From assembly GCA_902787595.1 (NCBI GenBank), contig CADAHD010000004.1, forward strand, positions 1 to 34,632: a DNA stretch of 34,632 bases, given 5' to 3'. A program made the translations under genes and the position numbers. The first letter of the stretch is position 1. Every line of letters starts with the position of its first letter. This DNA comes from an uncultured Lachnospiraceae bacterium. Lineage in GTDB: Bacteria > Bacillota_A > Clostridia > Lachnospirales > Lachnospiraceae. The notes under the pieces were generated by a model. It was not told the DNA's origin. It did no database searches and saw only the letters and a program-made list of their open reading frames with translations. This document shows positions 16,367-24,108 of the stretch, piece by piece.

Positions 16367-17815
16367 TTATTCAAATATCCATTCCTCAACTTCGTAGCCT
16401 TCGCCGCTGAAGGTAAAGAAGATGTCCTGAACGCCTTTGACCGGAACCTCAATGTCTGCTTCGCAGACTACGGTGCCGTTGCCCTTAACGGGAATGTAGG
16501 CGATCACGGTCCTGTCGGGATAACCGGCTGTAACGCGTATCACGCCCTCTTCACCGTTTGTCCTTACGGTAGCCTTAACTTTTACGGGAGCCTTATCGCC
16601 AAAGTCCACGCCTTCAAGCTTGACGAAGTCGCCGCTGTTGATCGCTGTAAGCAAAAGCCTGCCGCAGCCGTACTTTTCGCTCACTTCATCTGCAGGCGCG
16701 GTGTCTACGCCGCCCATTACTGCAAAGGTCGCGCCGTTGACAGCCTTATAGGGATCAAGATGGCCCACCTGCTTTCTGCTGCGGCTGGTCATCTTTATAT
16801 CACCGATGGTGCCGTCTGCCGCCGGTGTAAACTCATCTATGCTGGTGGAACGGTAACCGTGGAGTATGCCCTGCTCTTTCTCAAGCATGCGTGAATGGTA
16901 GCAGATATACCACTGATCCTTAAACTTAAAGACAGCATGATGATTATTGCCGCCCACTCCGTAATAGAACTCGGGATTCTTGAGTATCCTCTCCTTAAAG
17001 GTGAAAGGTCCTAAAGGAGATTTTGAAGTCATCACACAGATTTCACCGTTGTTAAAGCCGTATTCTTTTGTTCCTTCGGGATCCACACTGAAGTTTGAGC
17101 AATAAGTGTAGAAATAGGTATCACCGAATTTATGTATGCCGGAATCCTCAAAGAGGTAAGGCGCATCGATCACCTTGGGCACATCTGTGAGGCTCATCAT
17201 ATCATCGCCCAGCTGAGCGCATCTGCCTGTACCGGGATGCGCTGCCTTTCCCTTGGGAACGCCGCCGCCAAAGTAGATATAAGCCTTGCCATCATCATCC
17301 ATCAACACCGCCGGATCAAAAAGCCACTCAACATTGCCGCAGTTCTCCATATCCCTGCGGATCAGGCCGTGACCCAGCTCATCCCTGAAAGGACCTACGG
17401 GACTGTCGGCAGCCAGCACGCCTATGCCGCCGCCGTTATCTGCAAAGTACAGGAAGAACTTGGGCTTTCCGTCTATCATCTTCCAGGCTGCTGCGGGAGC
17501 CCAGGAATTCTTTGCCCATTTGCCGGCAGCGCCGCCTTCACCGCCTATCATTATCTCACCATGATCGGTGAAGTTTATCATATCCTTTGTAGATACAACA
17601 TAAAGGCTGCGGATCTTGCCATAGGTATTCTCCTTGATCTCGCCTTTCTCATCATATTCATATGCATCTGCCGTCATATAGAAATAAACCGTGTCATCAT
17701 ATACCAGCGCATAAGGATCTGCACCGTAATGCTGCTCGATGATGGGATTATTGTTCTGTATCCCCTTAAAGCTTTTAGTCAGATTAACATCTTTAAAGAT
17801 CTCAACGTAATCCAT
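16367..17815 (-). CDS. Glycoside hydrolase family 43 with C-terminal CBM6-like beta-sandwich (arabinoxylan-active type)
   Basis: A 482-residue protein with a near-perfect AGGAGG before its ATG at 17815. Residues 25-330 are a GH43 propeller: general base Asp33 in HYGADPYALVYDD, Asp167 in EWLFDPAVLMDDDG, general acid Glu223 in YLFEDSGIHKFGD. NSWAPAAAWK, GPFTFKE and GVGGNNHHAVFKF fit the XynD-like arabinoxylan arabinofuranohydrolase branch. Residues 350-482 (VNSGDF-like edge strands, VKLEGVDFGDKAPVKVKATV, then QDIFFTFSGEGYEVEEWIFE) look like a CBM6-type sandwich. No signal peptide. Whether it removes arabinose or xylose cannot be told from sequence alone. It is followed by a probable terminator at 16275-16327, so it is probably its own transcription unit. 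Confidence 0.92.
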   Translation of the reverse strand: MDYVEIFKDVNLTKSFKGIQNNNPIIEQHYGADPYALVYDDTVYFYMTADAYEYDEKGEIKENTYGKIRSLYVVSTKDMINFTDHGEIMIGGEGGAAGKWAKNSWAPAAAWKMIDGKPKFFLYFADNGGGIGVLAADSPVGPFRDELGHGLIRRDMENCGNVEWLFDPAVLMDDDGKAYIYFGGGVPKGKAAHPGTGRCAQLGDDMMSLTDVPKVIDAPYLFEDSGIHKFGDTYFYTYCSNFSVDPEGTKEYGFNNGEICVMTSKSPLGPFTFKERILKNPEFYYGVGGNNHHAVFKFKDQWYICYHSRMLEKEQGILHGYRSTSIDEFTPAADGTIGDIKMTSRSRKQVGHLDPYKAVNGATFAVMGGVDTAPADEVSEKYGCGRLLLTAINSGDFVKLEGVDFGDKAPVKVKATVRTNGEEGVIRVTAGYPDRTVIAYIPVKGNGTVVCEADIEVPVKGVQDIFFTFSGEGYEVEEWIFE

Positions 17816-17840
17816 TTACCGTACCTCCTGTGTATTTGAT

Positions 17841-17846
17841 ATTATA
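17841..17846 (-). promoter_or_regulatory. Candidate -10 element for the GH43 gene starting at 17815
   Basis: Exact TATAAT on the minus strand 26 bases before the start codon. I do not see a convincing -35 at 16-18 bases, so the promoter may depend on an activator. Confidence 0.35.
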
Positions 17847-17974
17847 TTCTTTGCGCATTTACAATACGCGCTTACGCTCACAAAGTGCTTTCATGTTATC
17901 ATAAAACAGGTCCTGCCGCAACGCAGGGCTTGTTCTTAAACTGTGTTCATTTTGCTTCTTTCGGAAAAAACCAC

Positions 17975-18004
17975 GGAAACCATGGTTTCGTCCCCATGGT
18001 TTCC
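17975..18004. promoter_or_regulatory. Palindromic operator overlapping the -35 of the Cpl-7 mini-gene promoter
   Basis: Arms GGAAACCATGG (17975-17985) and CCATGGTTTCC (17994-18004) are perfect 11-base inverted repeats. The left part is itself a perfect 14-base palindrome (GAAACCATGGTTTC, 17976-17989), so two overlapping binding sites may exist. The right arm covers the -35 box, as expected for a repressor site. Confidence 0.65.
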
Positions 18005-18028
18005 AAAAGTGCGGCGACGTGGTATAAT
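18000..18028 (+). promoter_or_regulatory. Promoter of the Cpl-7 mini-gene
   Basis: -35 TTTCCA (18000-18005), 17-base spacer, exact -10 TATAAT (18023-18028) with TG extension (TGGTATAAT). The start would be near 18035, about 60 bases before the ATG at 18097. Confidence 0.75.
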
Positions 18029-18096
18029 ATCCGCGTATCCAAAAATACCCCGGATCAAGATCGGGTATAACAGCAGCATTAAAGGAGGTAAAAGAA

Positions 18097-18345
18097 ATGC
18101 CCGCATTTTCAGATGCACTTAAGAACAGAGACAATAAGCCGGATAATAACAGTCCTCAGTCTAAGTTTTCTTCCGTGGTAGCGGCAGCAAAGGAAAATTC
18201 CGCAAAGAAAAGCAACGAAGAGATCGCTAAGGAAGTTATCCGCGGCAACTGGGGCGTAGGCCAGGAGCGCAAGGAAAAGCTCACCGCAGCCGGATATGAT
18301 TATTCCGCAGTGCAGTCCATAGTAAATGAAATGATGAAGAAATAA
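18097..18345 (+). CDS. Small protein made of one Cpl-7 (CW_7) repeat
   Basis: An 82-residue protein with an excellent AAAGGAGG six to seven bases upstream of its ATG. Residues 1-40 are polar and look disordered. Residues 42-82 match a Cpl-7/CW_7 repeat: IAKEVIRGNWGVGQERKEKL followed by AAGYDYSAVQSIVNEMM. In phage lysins such as Cpl-7 this module binds peptidoglycan next to a muramidase; LtrC-like proteins of mobile elements also carry it. Here it stands alone, without enzyme domain and without signal peptide, so it cannot obviously reach the wall. The promoter has its own operator and the gene ends in a strong terminator, so it is a dedicated single-gene unit. Its role (inhibitor, sensor or adaptor) is unknown. 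Confidence 0.85.
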   Translation: MPAFSDALKNRDNKPDNNSPQSKFSSVVAAAKENSAKKSNEEIAKEVIRGNWGVGQERKEKLTAAGYDYSAVQSIVNEMMKK

Positions 18346-18378
18346 AAAAGAGGCCGGCCCCGAAAGGAGCCGGCTTTT
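18344..18378. terminator. Bidirectional Rho-independent terminator between the Cpl-7 gene and GH43
   Basis: GCCGGCCCC - GAAA tetraloop - GGAGCCGGC with one mismatch, followed by TTTT on the plus strand and by a six-T run on the minus strand. It serves both convergent genes. Confidence 0.85.
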
Positions 18379-18389
18379 AATATTTCAGA

Positions 18390-19787
18390 TCAGATTAATT
18401 CAAAGCCCTGCAGATCACAGGTTCCGCCGCCTTTATAGCTTAAGAATATCGCTCCCACGCCGTCGGGAATGTTTATATCCGCCTTGTAGGTCTCCCATAC
18501 ATTCGTATAGTCAACAGGGATCTTTGCCAGCACTTCGCCTTCACGTGAGGTACGCACTTCAAATTCGCCATTGGCATAACCGCGGACATTTATGCTGATC
18601 GCCTTTACTCCCTTAAGATCAAAATATTTAAAACCGGCTGTGGCATTGTTTCTCATAAAGCCTATATAACCGGGCTCTTCATCGCCGTCACGTCCGTCCT
18701 GCATGATCTTGGGGAACTGATCGCCGCCCACATATACGGAAGGTTTATCCGTAAAAAGATTGCAGGCGATATATGCGGGATAATAACCCTTACCGGGAAG
18801 AGGTCCGCCGTTCAAACCGCAGGATGTTATCTCTACCTGGGGGATGCTGCCGTCTTCTCTGATAACGATCTTCTCTACACAGCCCTGACGGCTGTACCAG
18901 CTCCCGTTGGTCTGTCTGTGATAGAATATGTACCACTCACCGTTTATCTCTACTATGCTGCCGTGGTTGTTGCCGCCGTATGCAACAGGAAGATCCGCCG
19001 GCTTATCTTTATCTATGCCTATATCAGCATTGCTGACTATCACGCCGCCGTATTTGAAAGGACCGCGGGGATCGTCGGCTGTAGCGTAGCAAAGCTCGTG
19101 CATGGGTGAAGATGAATAAATAAAGTAATACTTATCGCCTACCTTGCGGATAGATGATGCTTCAAAGAAGGCGTGTCCCTCAAAGCCGGTTCCCTCCTGA
19201 TACTCTATGCCTGGAACCACAGTCACAGGCTCTTCGATTATCGTAAGCATATCCTTATCAAGCACCTGCAGCCTGGAACCGGTGCGCGATTTATCGCCGC
19301 GTCCGCAAAAACCTGTATAAAGATAGGTTTTTCCGTCCTCAGTGATAACGCCGGGATCGAACTGAGGCTCGTCACCCTCCTTTTCACCAAGTCTGGTACC
19401 GTCTGCATAGTGCACATATCCGTAAAACTCAAACTTTCCACCCGGTTCATCGCATACCGCAACCGAAATGATGGGCAGTTTATCCAGCGCATAATACAGA
19501 TAATATCTGCCATCCGGTCCTATGGTCATATCAGGAGCATACAGACACATCTTGCCCGCTTTATTCTCCGGATCCTGAGTCTTCTCAAAAATGACTCCTT
19601 CATATCTCCAGTTCCCAAGATCATCTACGGGAGCTGACCAGGTCACATAGTCACCCAGGCAGAATACATGCCCGTTATAGATGTCATGCGATCCGTAAAC
19701 ATACACTCTTCCGTTAAATACATAAGGTTCTCCGTCAGGGATGTACTCCCACGAAGGCAGATAGGGATTATAAGCGTTTTTCTTCAT
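18390..19787 (-). CDS. Glycoside hydrolase family 43 with C-terminal CBM6-like domain
   Basis: A 465-residue protein; the start at 19787 (MKKNAYNPYL) is chosen because GGAGG lies eight bases upstream, while the frame is open 37 codons further without a site. The propeller carries Asp18 in YIPDGEPYVF (general base position), Asp144 in PQFDPGVITEDG and Glu209 in HAFFEASSIRKVGD (general acid). Typical GH43 strings VYVYGSHD, APDMTIGPDGRYYLYYA and YGGNNHGSIVEI are present. Residues 335-465 look like a CBM6-type sandwich (GFKYFDLKGVKAISINVRGY, ending in SYKGGGTCDLQGFELI). No signal peptide. It differs from the GH43 at 16367 in the region around the base Asp and is a different subfamily. Substrate is probably arabinosyl or xylosyl side chains or ends of xylo-oligosaccharides. 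Confidence 0.92.
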   Translation of the reverse strand: MKKNAYNPYLPSWEYIPDGEPYVFNGRVYVYGSHDIYNGHVFCLGDYVTWSAPVDDLGNWRYEGVIFEKTQDPENKAGKMCLYAPDMTIGPDGRYYLYYALDKLPIISVAVCDEPGGKFEFYGYVHYADGTRLGEKEGDEPQFDPGVITEDGKTYLYTGFCGRGDKSRTGSRLQVLDKDMLTIIEEPVTVVPGIEYQEGTGFEGHAFFEASSIRKVGDKYYFIYSSSPMHELCYATADDPRGPFKYGGVIVSNADIGIDKDKPADLPVAYGGNNHGSIVEINGEWYIFYHRQTNGSWYSRQGCVEKIVIREDGSIPQVEITSCGLNGGPLPGKGYYPAYIACNLFTDKPSVYVGGDQFPKIMQDGRDGDEEPGYIGFMRNNATAGFKYFDLKGVKAISINVRGYANGEFEVRTSREGEVLAKIPVDYTNVWETYKADINIPDGVGAIFLSYKGGGTCDLQGFELI

Positions 19788-19827
19788 ACAGATACCTCCG
19801 AAATGGTAGAAAATAAGTACTTCAAAG

Positions 19828-19856
19828 ATTTTAACATTATAACAGCCATATTTCAA
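19828..19856 (-). promoter_or_regulatory. Promoter of the GH43 gene at 18390-19787
   Basis: On the minus strand TTGAAA (19851-19856), 17-base spacer, TAAAAT (19828-19833), about 40 bases before the start. An exact TATAAT also occurs at 19836-19841 but has no -35 at a proper distance. Confidence 0.6.
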
Positions 19857-19950
19857 CAGCCCGTAATCGCGGCTTTTTAAGCATAGCCCACACATCATAT
19901 TATTCTTTACTTATGTGTCCGCCCATATTAAAATCATATCAAACAGAACT

Positions 19951-19989
19951 GTTATAGTAAGCGCAATAAATCATTGTGCTTACTATAAC
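19951..19989. promoter_or_regulatory. Long near-perfect palindrome over an extended -10 promoter, likely operator
   Basis: Arms GTTATAGTAAGCGCAA and TTGTGCTTACTATAAC (16 bases, one mismatch that still allows G-T pairing) around a 7-base centre. The left arm contains an extended -10 (TGTTATAGT, 19950-19958) reading toward the gene at 20027. Because of the symmetry the right arm contains the same element reading leftwards toward the GH43 gene. No T-tract follows, so it is not a terminator. A repressor bound here would block both directions. Confidence 0.65.
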
Positions 19990-20026
19990 ACTCCGCGAGG
20001 ATTAAACGAACAGGAGGGTTACGATA

Positions 20027-21937
20027 ATGGGGCAGCATACATTAACAACCAGGGAAAAACAGCTCAGAGAACAACAGATGACCACCGAACGCTTCAATTT
20101 CGAAGACCAGGTTGTCGAACAATCACGAATACTGGCACTGCAGCGTCGTCAGGAAGATCCGAACGCTGCGCCGGGTCTCGTTTATGACGAACAGCGCAGT
20201 TATGCTCTTTTGGAAAGCTGTAAAGAAAGAATGGTTCCCCAGCACCTGCGCATAGCTGCTGCAGGAACGCCGCAACAAGTAGCCGCGCAGAAAAAGAAAG
20301 GCTGGAAAGAAAAACGCGAAGAGAAAAAAAATATTACACAAATGCAGAAGGTTACCGGCTCAAAACAGCTGGGCGCGACCACCTGCGACATGTCTTTTAA
20401 AATAAAGGATTCACTGGAACAAAAGTCCAACTCCATTATGTATCTGCATTCCGCGCAAAACCAGGCGCTGGTAGCCGCGCATAACGTCGATACCCGCGTG
20501 GCCAAAGCCTTTTGCAAAGGATACAAACAGGATAAACACGGCGAACCTCTCAACGATGAAGAAGCAAAAAAACAGCTTGAGGACAAACGCTTTCTCGACA
20601 GCTGGATAAGCGGAGATGTACAACAGCGGGCGCCTTATCTTAAAGAGATGACCAACGATCTCCTTGCAAAAGAGATAACCCCGGCAATGCTTAAAGAAGA
20701 ATACATCATTTCCCATATCGGAGAGCTTCATGAGCTCAGCGAGAAACTGACATGTTTTCAGAATATATACAACGACCCGATCAACAGACCGTATTTTAAT
20801 TCTCTGGAGCCCGTGGAAAAGGATCTTATAGAAAACCGTATACTCGGTATCTATTCCACCTTTGGAGTTCTTTTAGACACCACCTGCAAAAAGTACGGCT
20901 TAGATTTTACTAAAGGAAACTACATAGATGACTGCTCCACGGCAGTAGATTTCGGCACCAGATCCATAGACGGAATGAGATCAGTTATGGAACAGACCCT
21001 GTCCGATGCCGCATTTAATGAGACCCTGATACTTGAAAAATATCACGGTGAGGTCCTGATGGTATTTGAACAGAAACACGGCGCCGAAGTTGCCCAAAAG
21101 ATAAACGCTGCTGTCCCCAAAACCGATTCTTCCACTTATCATACCGGAGATGCCGCTGCGCTGGAACGACTCAAAAAAGCAATGAAGGGAGACGGCACAA
21201 CTCCCGGCGCTCTCGCCGAAGCAGACAGGCTTTACGAGGAAGAAATGAAAAAGGAAAAACCCAACCTCGAAGCCGCCCGGTCTATGGCAAAAGAGGCGCT
21301 GGGATTAAGAAGCAGCGGAACAGAAATGGCCAAGGCAGATATGGCTCTTCGCGGAAATATCTTCGATTCACTTGGCGAAGAATATGAGCAGTTTGCCAAA
21401 AGCCTGGTGGAAAGCGCGCCTCCTTTCTTTTTCATGAATAAAGCCGCAACCCAGAAGAATCTTTCCAAATCCACCCCTGCAAAAGTAAGCTGGGGAGGTG
21501 GATCGGATGTTATGCTCGGCAAAGTCGTAGACCTCTTGGAATCCAGATTAAGATCCGATGCAATGCTCGAATATATGCAGAATACCTATGATATTTACGG
21601 ACAGGCAAAAATGTTTGAAAACAATGTCGAATCCTTTGTATGGTTTCAGCTGCAGGCTGTGCTGACCAATCTGTCTGTGGGAACCGCCAGAAGAGTACGA
21701 GGCATCCCCGGCGCAGACATCAATAGTCCTGCCGGTATTTATCTTGGCAAAGTTTTTTCTTCCCTGCTGGGCATCTCACGCGCCATAGAAAACGAAGGTA
21801 ATCCGGCAGTACAGGAAACTCTTTCCGAATCTAAAGAGCTCCGCGACATCATAGCCAGGGTAAAGGCAATGGGACAGGATCTTGCGAAGAAGATCAAAAC
21901 AAAAGATACCAATGACGGAACAGGGAGGGAAGGATAA
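20027..21937 (+). CDS. Unknown 636-residue helical protein paired with a GNAT protein
   Basis: The start has AGGAGGG eight bases upstream. There is no signal peptide or membrane segment. Residues 1-110 are charged, with a basic patch (KKKGWKEKREEKKN, about 89-102). The rest is predicted helical, with notable strings SFKIKDSLEQKSNSIMYLHS (about 123-142), KRFLDSWISGDVQQRAPYL (187-205), GAPPFFFMN-type hydrophobic patch near 465-475 and VSVGTARRV-like helices near 575. Residues 189-250 (WISGD, then EEYIISHIGELHELSEKL) resemble the giant protein around 1311-1383 (WLMGE, then EEFISHFAEKYEKLCKL) by eye. I do not recognise a family. The stop codon is directly followed by the ATG of the GNAT gene with no gap, so the two are cotranscribed and probably coupled. 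The promoter region carries a 39-base palindrome. Confidence 0.75.
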   Translation: MGQHTLTTREKQLREQQMTTERFNFEDQVVEQSRILALQRRQEDPNAAPGLVYDEQRSYALLESCKERMVPQHLRIAAAGTPQQVAAQKKKGWKEKREEKKNITQMQKVTGSKQLGATTCDMSFKIKDSLEQKSNSIMYLHSAQNQALVAAHNVDTRVAKAFCKGYKQDKHGEPLNDEEAKKQLEDKRFLDSWISGDVQQRAPYLKEMTNDLLAKEITPAMLKEEYIISHIGELHELSEKLTCFQNIYNDPINRPYFNSLEPVEKDLIENRILGIYSTFGVLLDTTCKKYGLDFTKGNYIDDCSTAVDFGTRSIDGMRSVMEQTLSDAAFNETLILEKYHGEVLMVFEQKHGAEVAQKINAAVPKTDSSTYHTGDAAALERLKKAMKGDGTTPGALAEADRLYEEEMKKEKPNLEAARSMAKEALGLRSSGTEMAKADMALRGNIFDSLGEEYEQFAKSLVESAPPFFFMNKAATQKNLSKSTPAKVSWGGGSDVMLGKVVDLLESRLRSDAMLEYMQNTYDIYGQAKMFENNVESFVWFQLQAVLTNLSVGTARRVRGIPGADINSPAGIYLGKVFSSLLGISRAIENEGNPAVQETLSESKELRDIIARVKAMGQDLAKKIKTKDTNDGTGREG

Positions 21938-22816
21938 ATGGCAGAATTATTTACATCGGAATATGTATCCGGCGAAATAGGACTTATCACGGATGAGAAT
22001 ATAGGGATCTTCAAAAGCCTGCTCCTGCCTGATGCCGCAGAAGCCATAAAAAACAAAGAACCGGTACTGGCTCTGGGCTGGGGTGTGGACGGAGTGGCCG
22101 CAGGGGCGCTCAGCGGTGTTATCACTAACAACAGCAGCTTCAGTCTTACTTCCCTGTATGTAGCCCCGGACTACAGAAATTTCGGCGGCGCTTCTTTCCT
22201 GCTGGATACGCTGGAAGAGCTGCTGCGCGGACATGCAGCGGATATATCCGTGGATTTTCTCTGTACAAATGATGATCACATACTGCTCGAGCGTTATTTA
22301 AGATCGGAAGGCTTTACCGACAGTTCCGGAGAAGTGACTGAGGTTTACATGACCGGCCTGAGAGAAGCTGTCGAAAATATCCCCTCCGGAAGACTCGGCT
22401 TTGCCGACAGGAGTGTGGGCACGCCTTTTTCGGATATGGATGAGCGCACGCTGCGACAGGCGGAAAAAGACGCCGATGTCAACGACGAACCACTTCCTCT
22501 CGGAGGACTGCTTTCCCCTAATGTAGATAAAAAGCTAAGCTATTTCTATGGCGAAGATAAAAAATACGCATTTATAGTCGTGGAAAAGGATGAAAGCGGT
22601 GCCCTGACTGTTACCTCTGCCGTTAACCGCAGCGGAAAGCCCCTGATATTCGGCCGCATGCTGGGACCGGTATTCAAAGCAGCGTCCGAAAACTATCCTC
22701 CGGAGACTCCTCTGTACATACCTTCCATTAATCCCACCTCCAAACAGATAGTCGAAAATCTTCTGCCCAAGGCTAAAAAGATAAATGTCAGCCTGCAGCG
22801 TCCGGTAAGATCATGA
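21938..22816 (+). CDS. Two-domain GNAT-family protein, paralogue of the one at 13122-14582
   Basis: A 292-residue protein with GGGAGGG upstream, starting on the base after the previous stop. Residues 10-150 are a GNAT domain: VAAGALSGVITNNSSFSLTS, then LYVAPDYRNFGGASFLLDTL. The acetyl-CoA loop reads Arg80-Asn-Phe-Gly-Gly-Ala, where the second conserved Gly of the usual (R/Q)xxGx(G/A) is Ala, an allowed variant. Residues 165-285 (LLSPNVDKKLSYFYGEDKKY, then PLYIPSINPTSKQIVENLLP) look like a degenerate second GNAT domain. The same order of domains and similar strings are seen in the GNAT partner of the giant protein. The substrate is unknown; the 636-residue neighbour is a candidate. A strong terminator ends the pair. 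Confidence 0.78.
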   Translation: MAELFTSEYVSGEIGLITDENIGIFKSLLLPDAAEAIKNKEPVLALGWGVDGVAAGALSGVITNNSSFSLTSLYVAPDYRNFGGASFLLDTLEELLRGHAADISVDFLCTNDDHILLERYLRSEGFTDSSGEVTEVYMTGLREAVENIPSGRLGFADRSVGTPFSDMDERTLRQAEKDADVNDEPLPLGGLLSPNVDKKLSYFYGEDKKYAFIVVEKDESGALTVTSAVNRSGKPLIFGRMLGPVFKAASENYPPETPLYIPSINPTSKQIVENLLPKAKKINVSLQRPVRS

Positions 22817-22822
22817 TCACTT

Positions 22823-22862
22823 AAAAAGCCTGCCATCGTTTTTAATGATGACAGGCTTTTTT
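22823..22862. terminator. Bidirectional terminator between the GNAT and aldo/keto reductase genes
   Basis: AAAAAGCCTGCCATC pairs with GATGACAGGCTTTTTT across a short T/A loop, with T-runs on both strands. The convergent genes end at 22816 and 22882. Confidence 0.9.
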
Positions 22863-22881
22863 GCAATCTGTTTATCCTGTA

Positions 22882-24018
22882 TTATTTTTCTGCTTCGGCT
22901 TTTTCCAGATCGGCCCTTACCTTCTTTAAGTCTTCCCTGATGCTCAAATGCTGAGGGCAGGCCTTTTCGCACTTACCGCATTCCCTGCAGAAGTCCGGAG
23001 TCTTATTATCTTTCTTCATGCCTTCCCACTGCCACTTGACCGTGCCGAAATTCTGGTAAACATGCAAACGGTTCCACACACTGAAATTACCCGGAATATC
23101 CACGCCGAAGGGACAGGGCATACAGTATCTGCAGCCTGTGCATCCGTTCTGTATACGGCTGTTCATTATATCCTTTATCTTGTCGATAGCCTGATATTCC
23201 TTTTCGTCCATAGGAACGAAGTTGTTGAAGGTATCCAGATTATCCTCCACCTGTTCCATAGTGGACATACCACTTAATACTGTAAGGATATTGGGCAGCG
23301 TAGCCACATATCTTAAGGCAAAGGAAGCTGCGCTCTTACCGGGACGCACGCTGTTGAATACATCCATGATATCCTGCGAAAAGCTTGCCAGCGATCCGCC
23401 TTTTACAGGCTCCATGATCGTTAACGGTATTCCTTTTTCTTCGGCCAGTTTATAGCCTTTCATGCCGGCCTGCTCATCGATATCCATATAGTTAAGCTGT
23501 ATCTGGCAAAAATCCCAGTCACGATAACTTATGATCTTTTCAAAAGTATCATAATCATCATGGAAGGAAAATCCCAGGAAGCGGATCTTGCCTTCTGCCT
23601 TTAACTCCTCAAGACGCTTTACCGTGCCCAGCTTCTCCTGCTTTTCCCAGCTGTCCTTGTTCATCGCATGCATAAGATAAAAATCAAAATGATCCGTCTG
23701 AAGTTTTTCCAGCTGCTCGTTAAAGTATTTGTCTACATCTTCAACAGTGTTGACAAACCATACCGGCAGTTTGGTCGCCAGATAAAATGAGTCTCTGGGG
23801 TACTTCTTTAATGCTTCTCCCACAAAAAGCTCGCTTTCGCCATCATGATAAGGATATGCCGTATCAATATAATTGACGCCGGATGCAATGGCCTTATCAA
23901 GCATTTTTCCCGCCAGCGGTCTGTCGATCTTTCCGTCGGAGCCCACAGGAAATCTCATGCAGCCAAAGCCAAGAAGCGAAACATCGATCCCCAATTTTTT
24001 AAAGCTTCTTGTTTCCAT
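22882..24018 (-). CDS. Aldo/keto reductase with C-terminal ferredoxin-like [4Fe-4S] domain
   Basis: A 378-residue protein of the COG1453-type aldo/keto reductases. AAGGAG precedes the ATG at 24018. The barrel carries the catalytic tetrad Asp52 and Tyr57 (YIDTAYPYHDG), Lys83 (LATKLP) and His117 (FYLMHAM), so it should reduce carbonyls, or act in reverse, with NAD(P)H. Residues about 295-350 carry two cysteine clusters, CTGCRYCMPCPFGVDIP and CRECGKCEKACP, that would bind two [4Fe-4S] centres and imply electron exchange with ferredoxin or a flavoprotein. These proteins are common in anaerobic Firmicutes and Bacteroidetes. The physiological substrate is not known. It has its own promoter and is transcribed away from the GH51 gene end; a link to pentose metabolism is only positional. 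Confidence 0.93.
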   Translation of the reverse strand: METRSFKKLGIDVSLLGFGCMRFPVGSDGKIDRPLAGKMLDKAIASGVNYIDTAYPYHDGESELFVGEALKKYPRDSFYLATKLPVWFVNTVEDVDKYFNEQLEKLQTDHFDFYLMHAMNKDSWEKQEKLGTVKRLEELKAEGKIRFLGFSFHDDYDTFEKIISYRDWDFCQIQLNYMDIDEQAGMKGYKLAEEKGIPLTIMEPVKGGSLASFSQDIMDVFNSVRPGKSAASFALRYVATLPNILTVLSGMSTMEQVEDNLDTFNNFVPMDEKEYQAIDKIKDIMNSRIQNGCTGCRYCMPCPFGVDIPGNFSVWNRLHVYQNFGTVKWQWEGMKKDNKTPDFCRECGKCEKACPQHLSIREDLKKVRADLEKAEAEK

Positions 24019-24065
24019 TTACTTCTCCTTTCAGATTATAGATTCCTGCTCCACCCTCAATGTTC

Positions 24066-24095
24066 ACTATACTTTATATAATATTTTTGTGTCAA
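24066..24095 (-). promoter_or_regulatory. Promoter of the aldo/keto reductase gene
   Basis: Perfect -35 TTGACA (24090-24095, minus strand), 18-base spacer, -10 TATAGT (24066-24071), about 48 bases before the start at 24018. Confidence 0.75.
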
Positions 24096-24108
24096 TAGGT
24101 TTCGGATG

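Noticed and set aside
17859..18134. Minus-strand frames covering the promoter region of the Cpl-7 gene
   Set aside because: They lie over the palindrome and promoter, lack a ribosome binding site and resemble no protein.
19951..19989. Rho-independent terminator
   Set aside because: The hairpin is strong but AT-rich with no T-tract, and it lies upstream of a gene start, over an extended -10.
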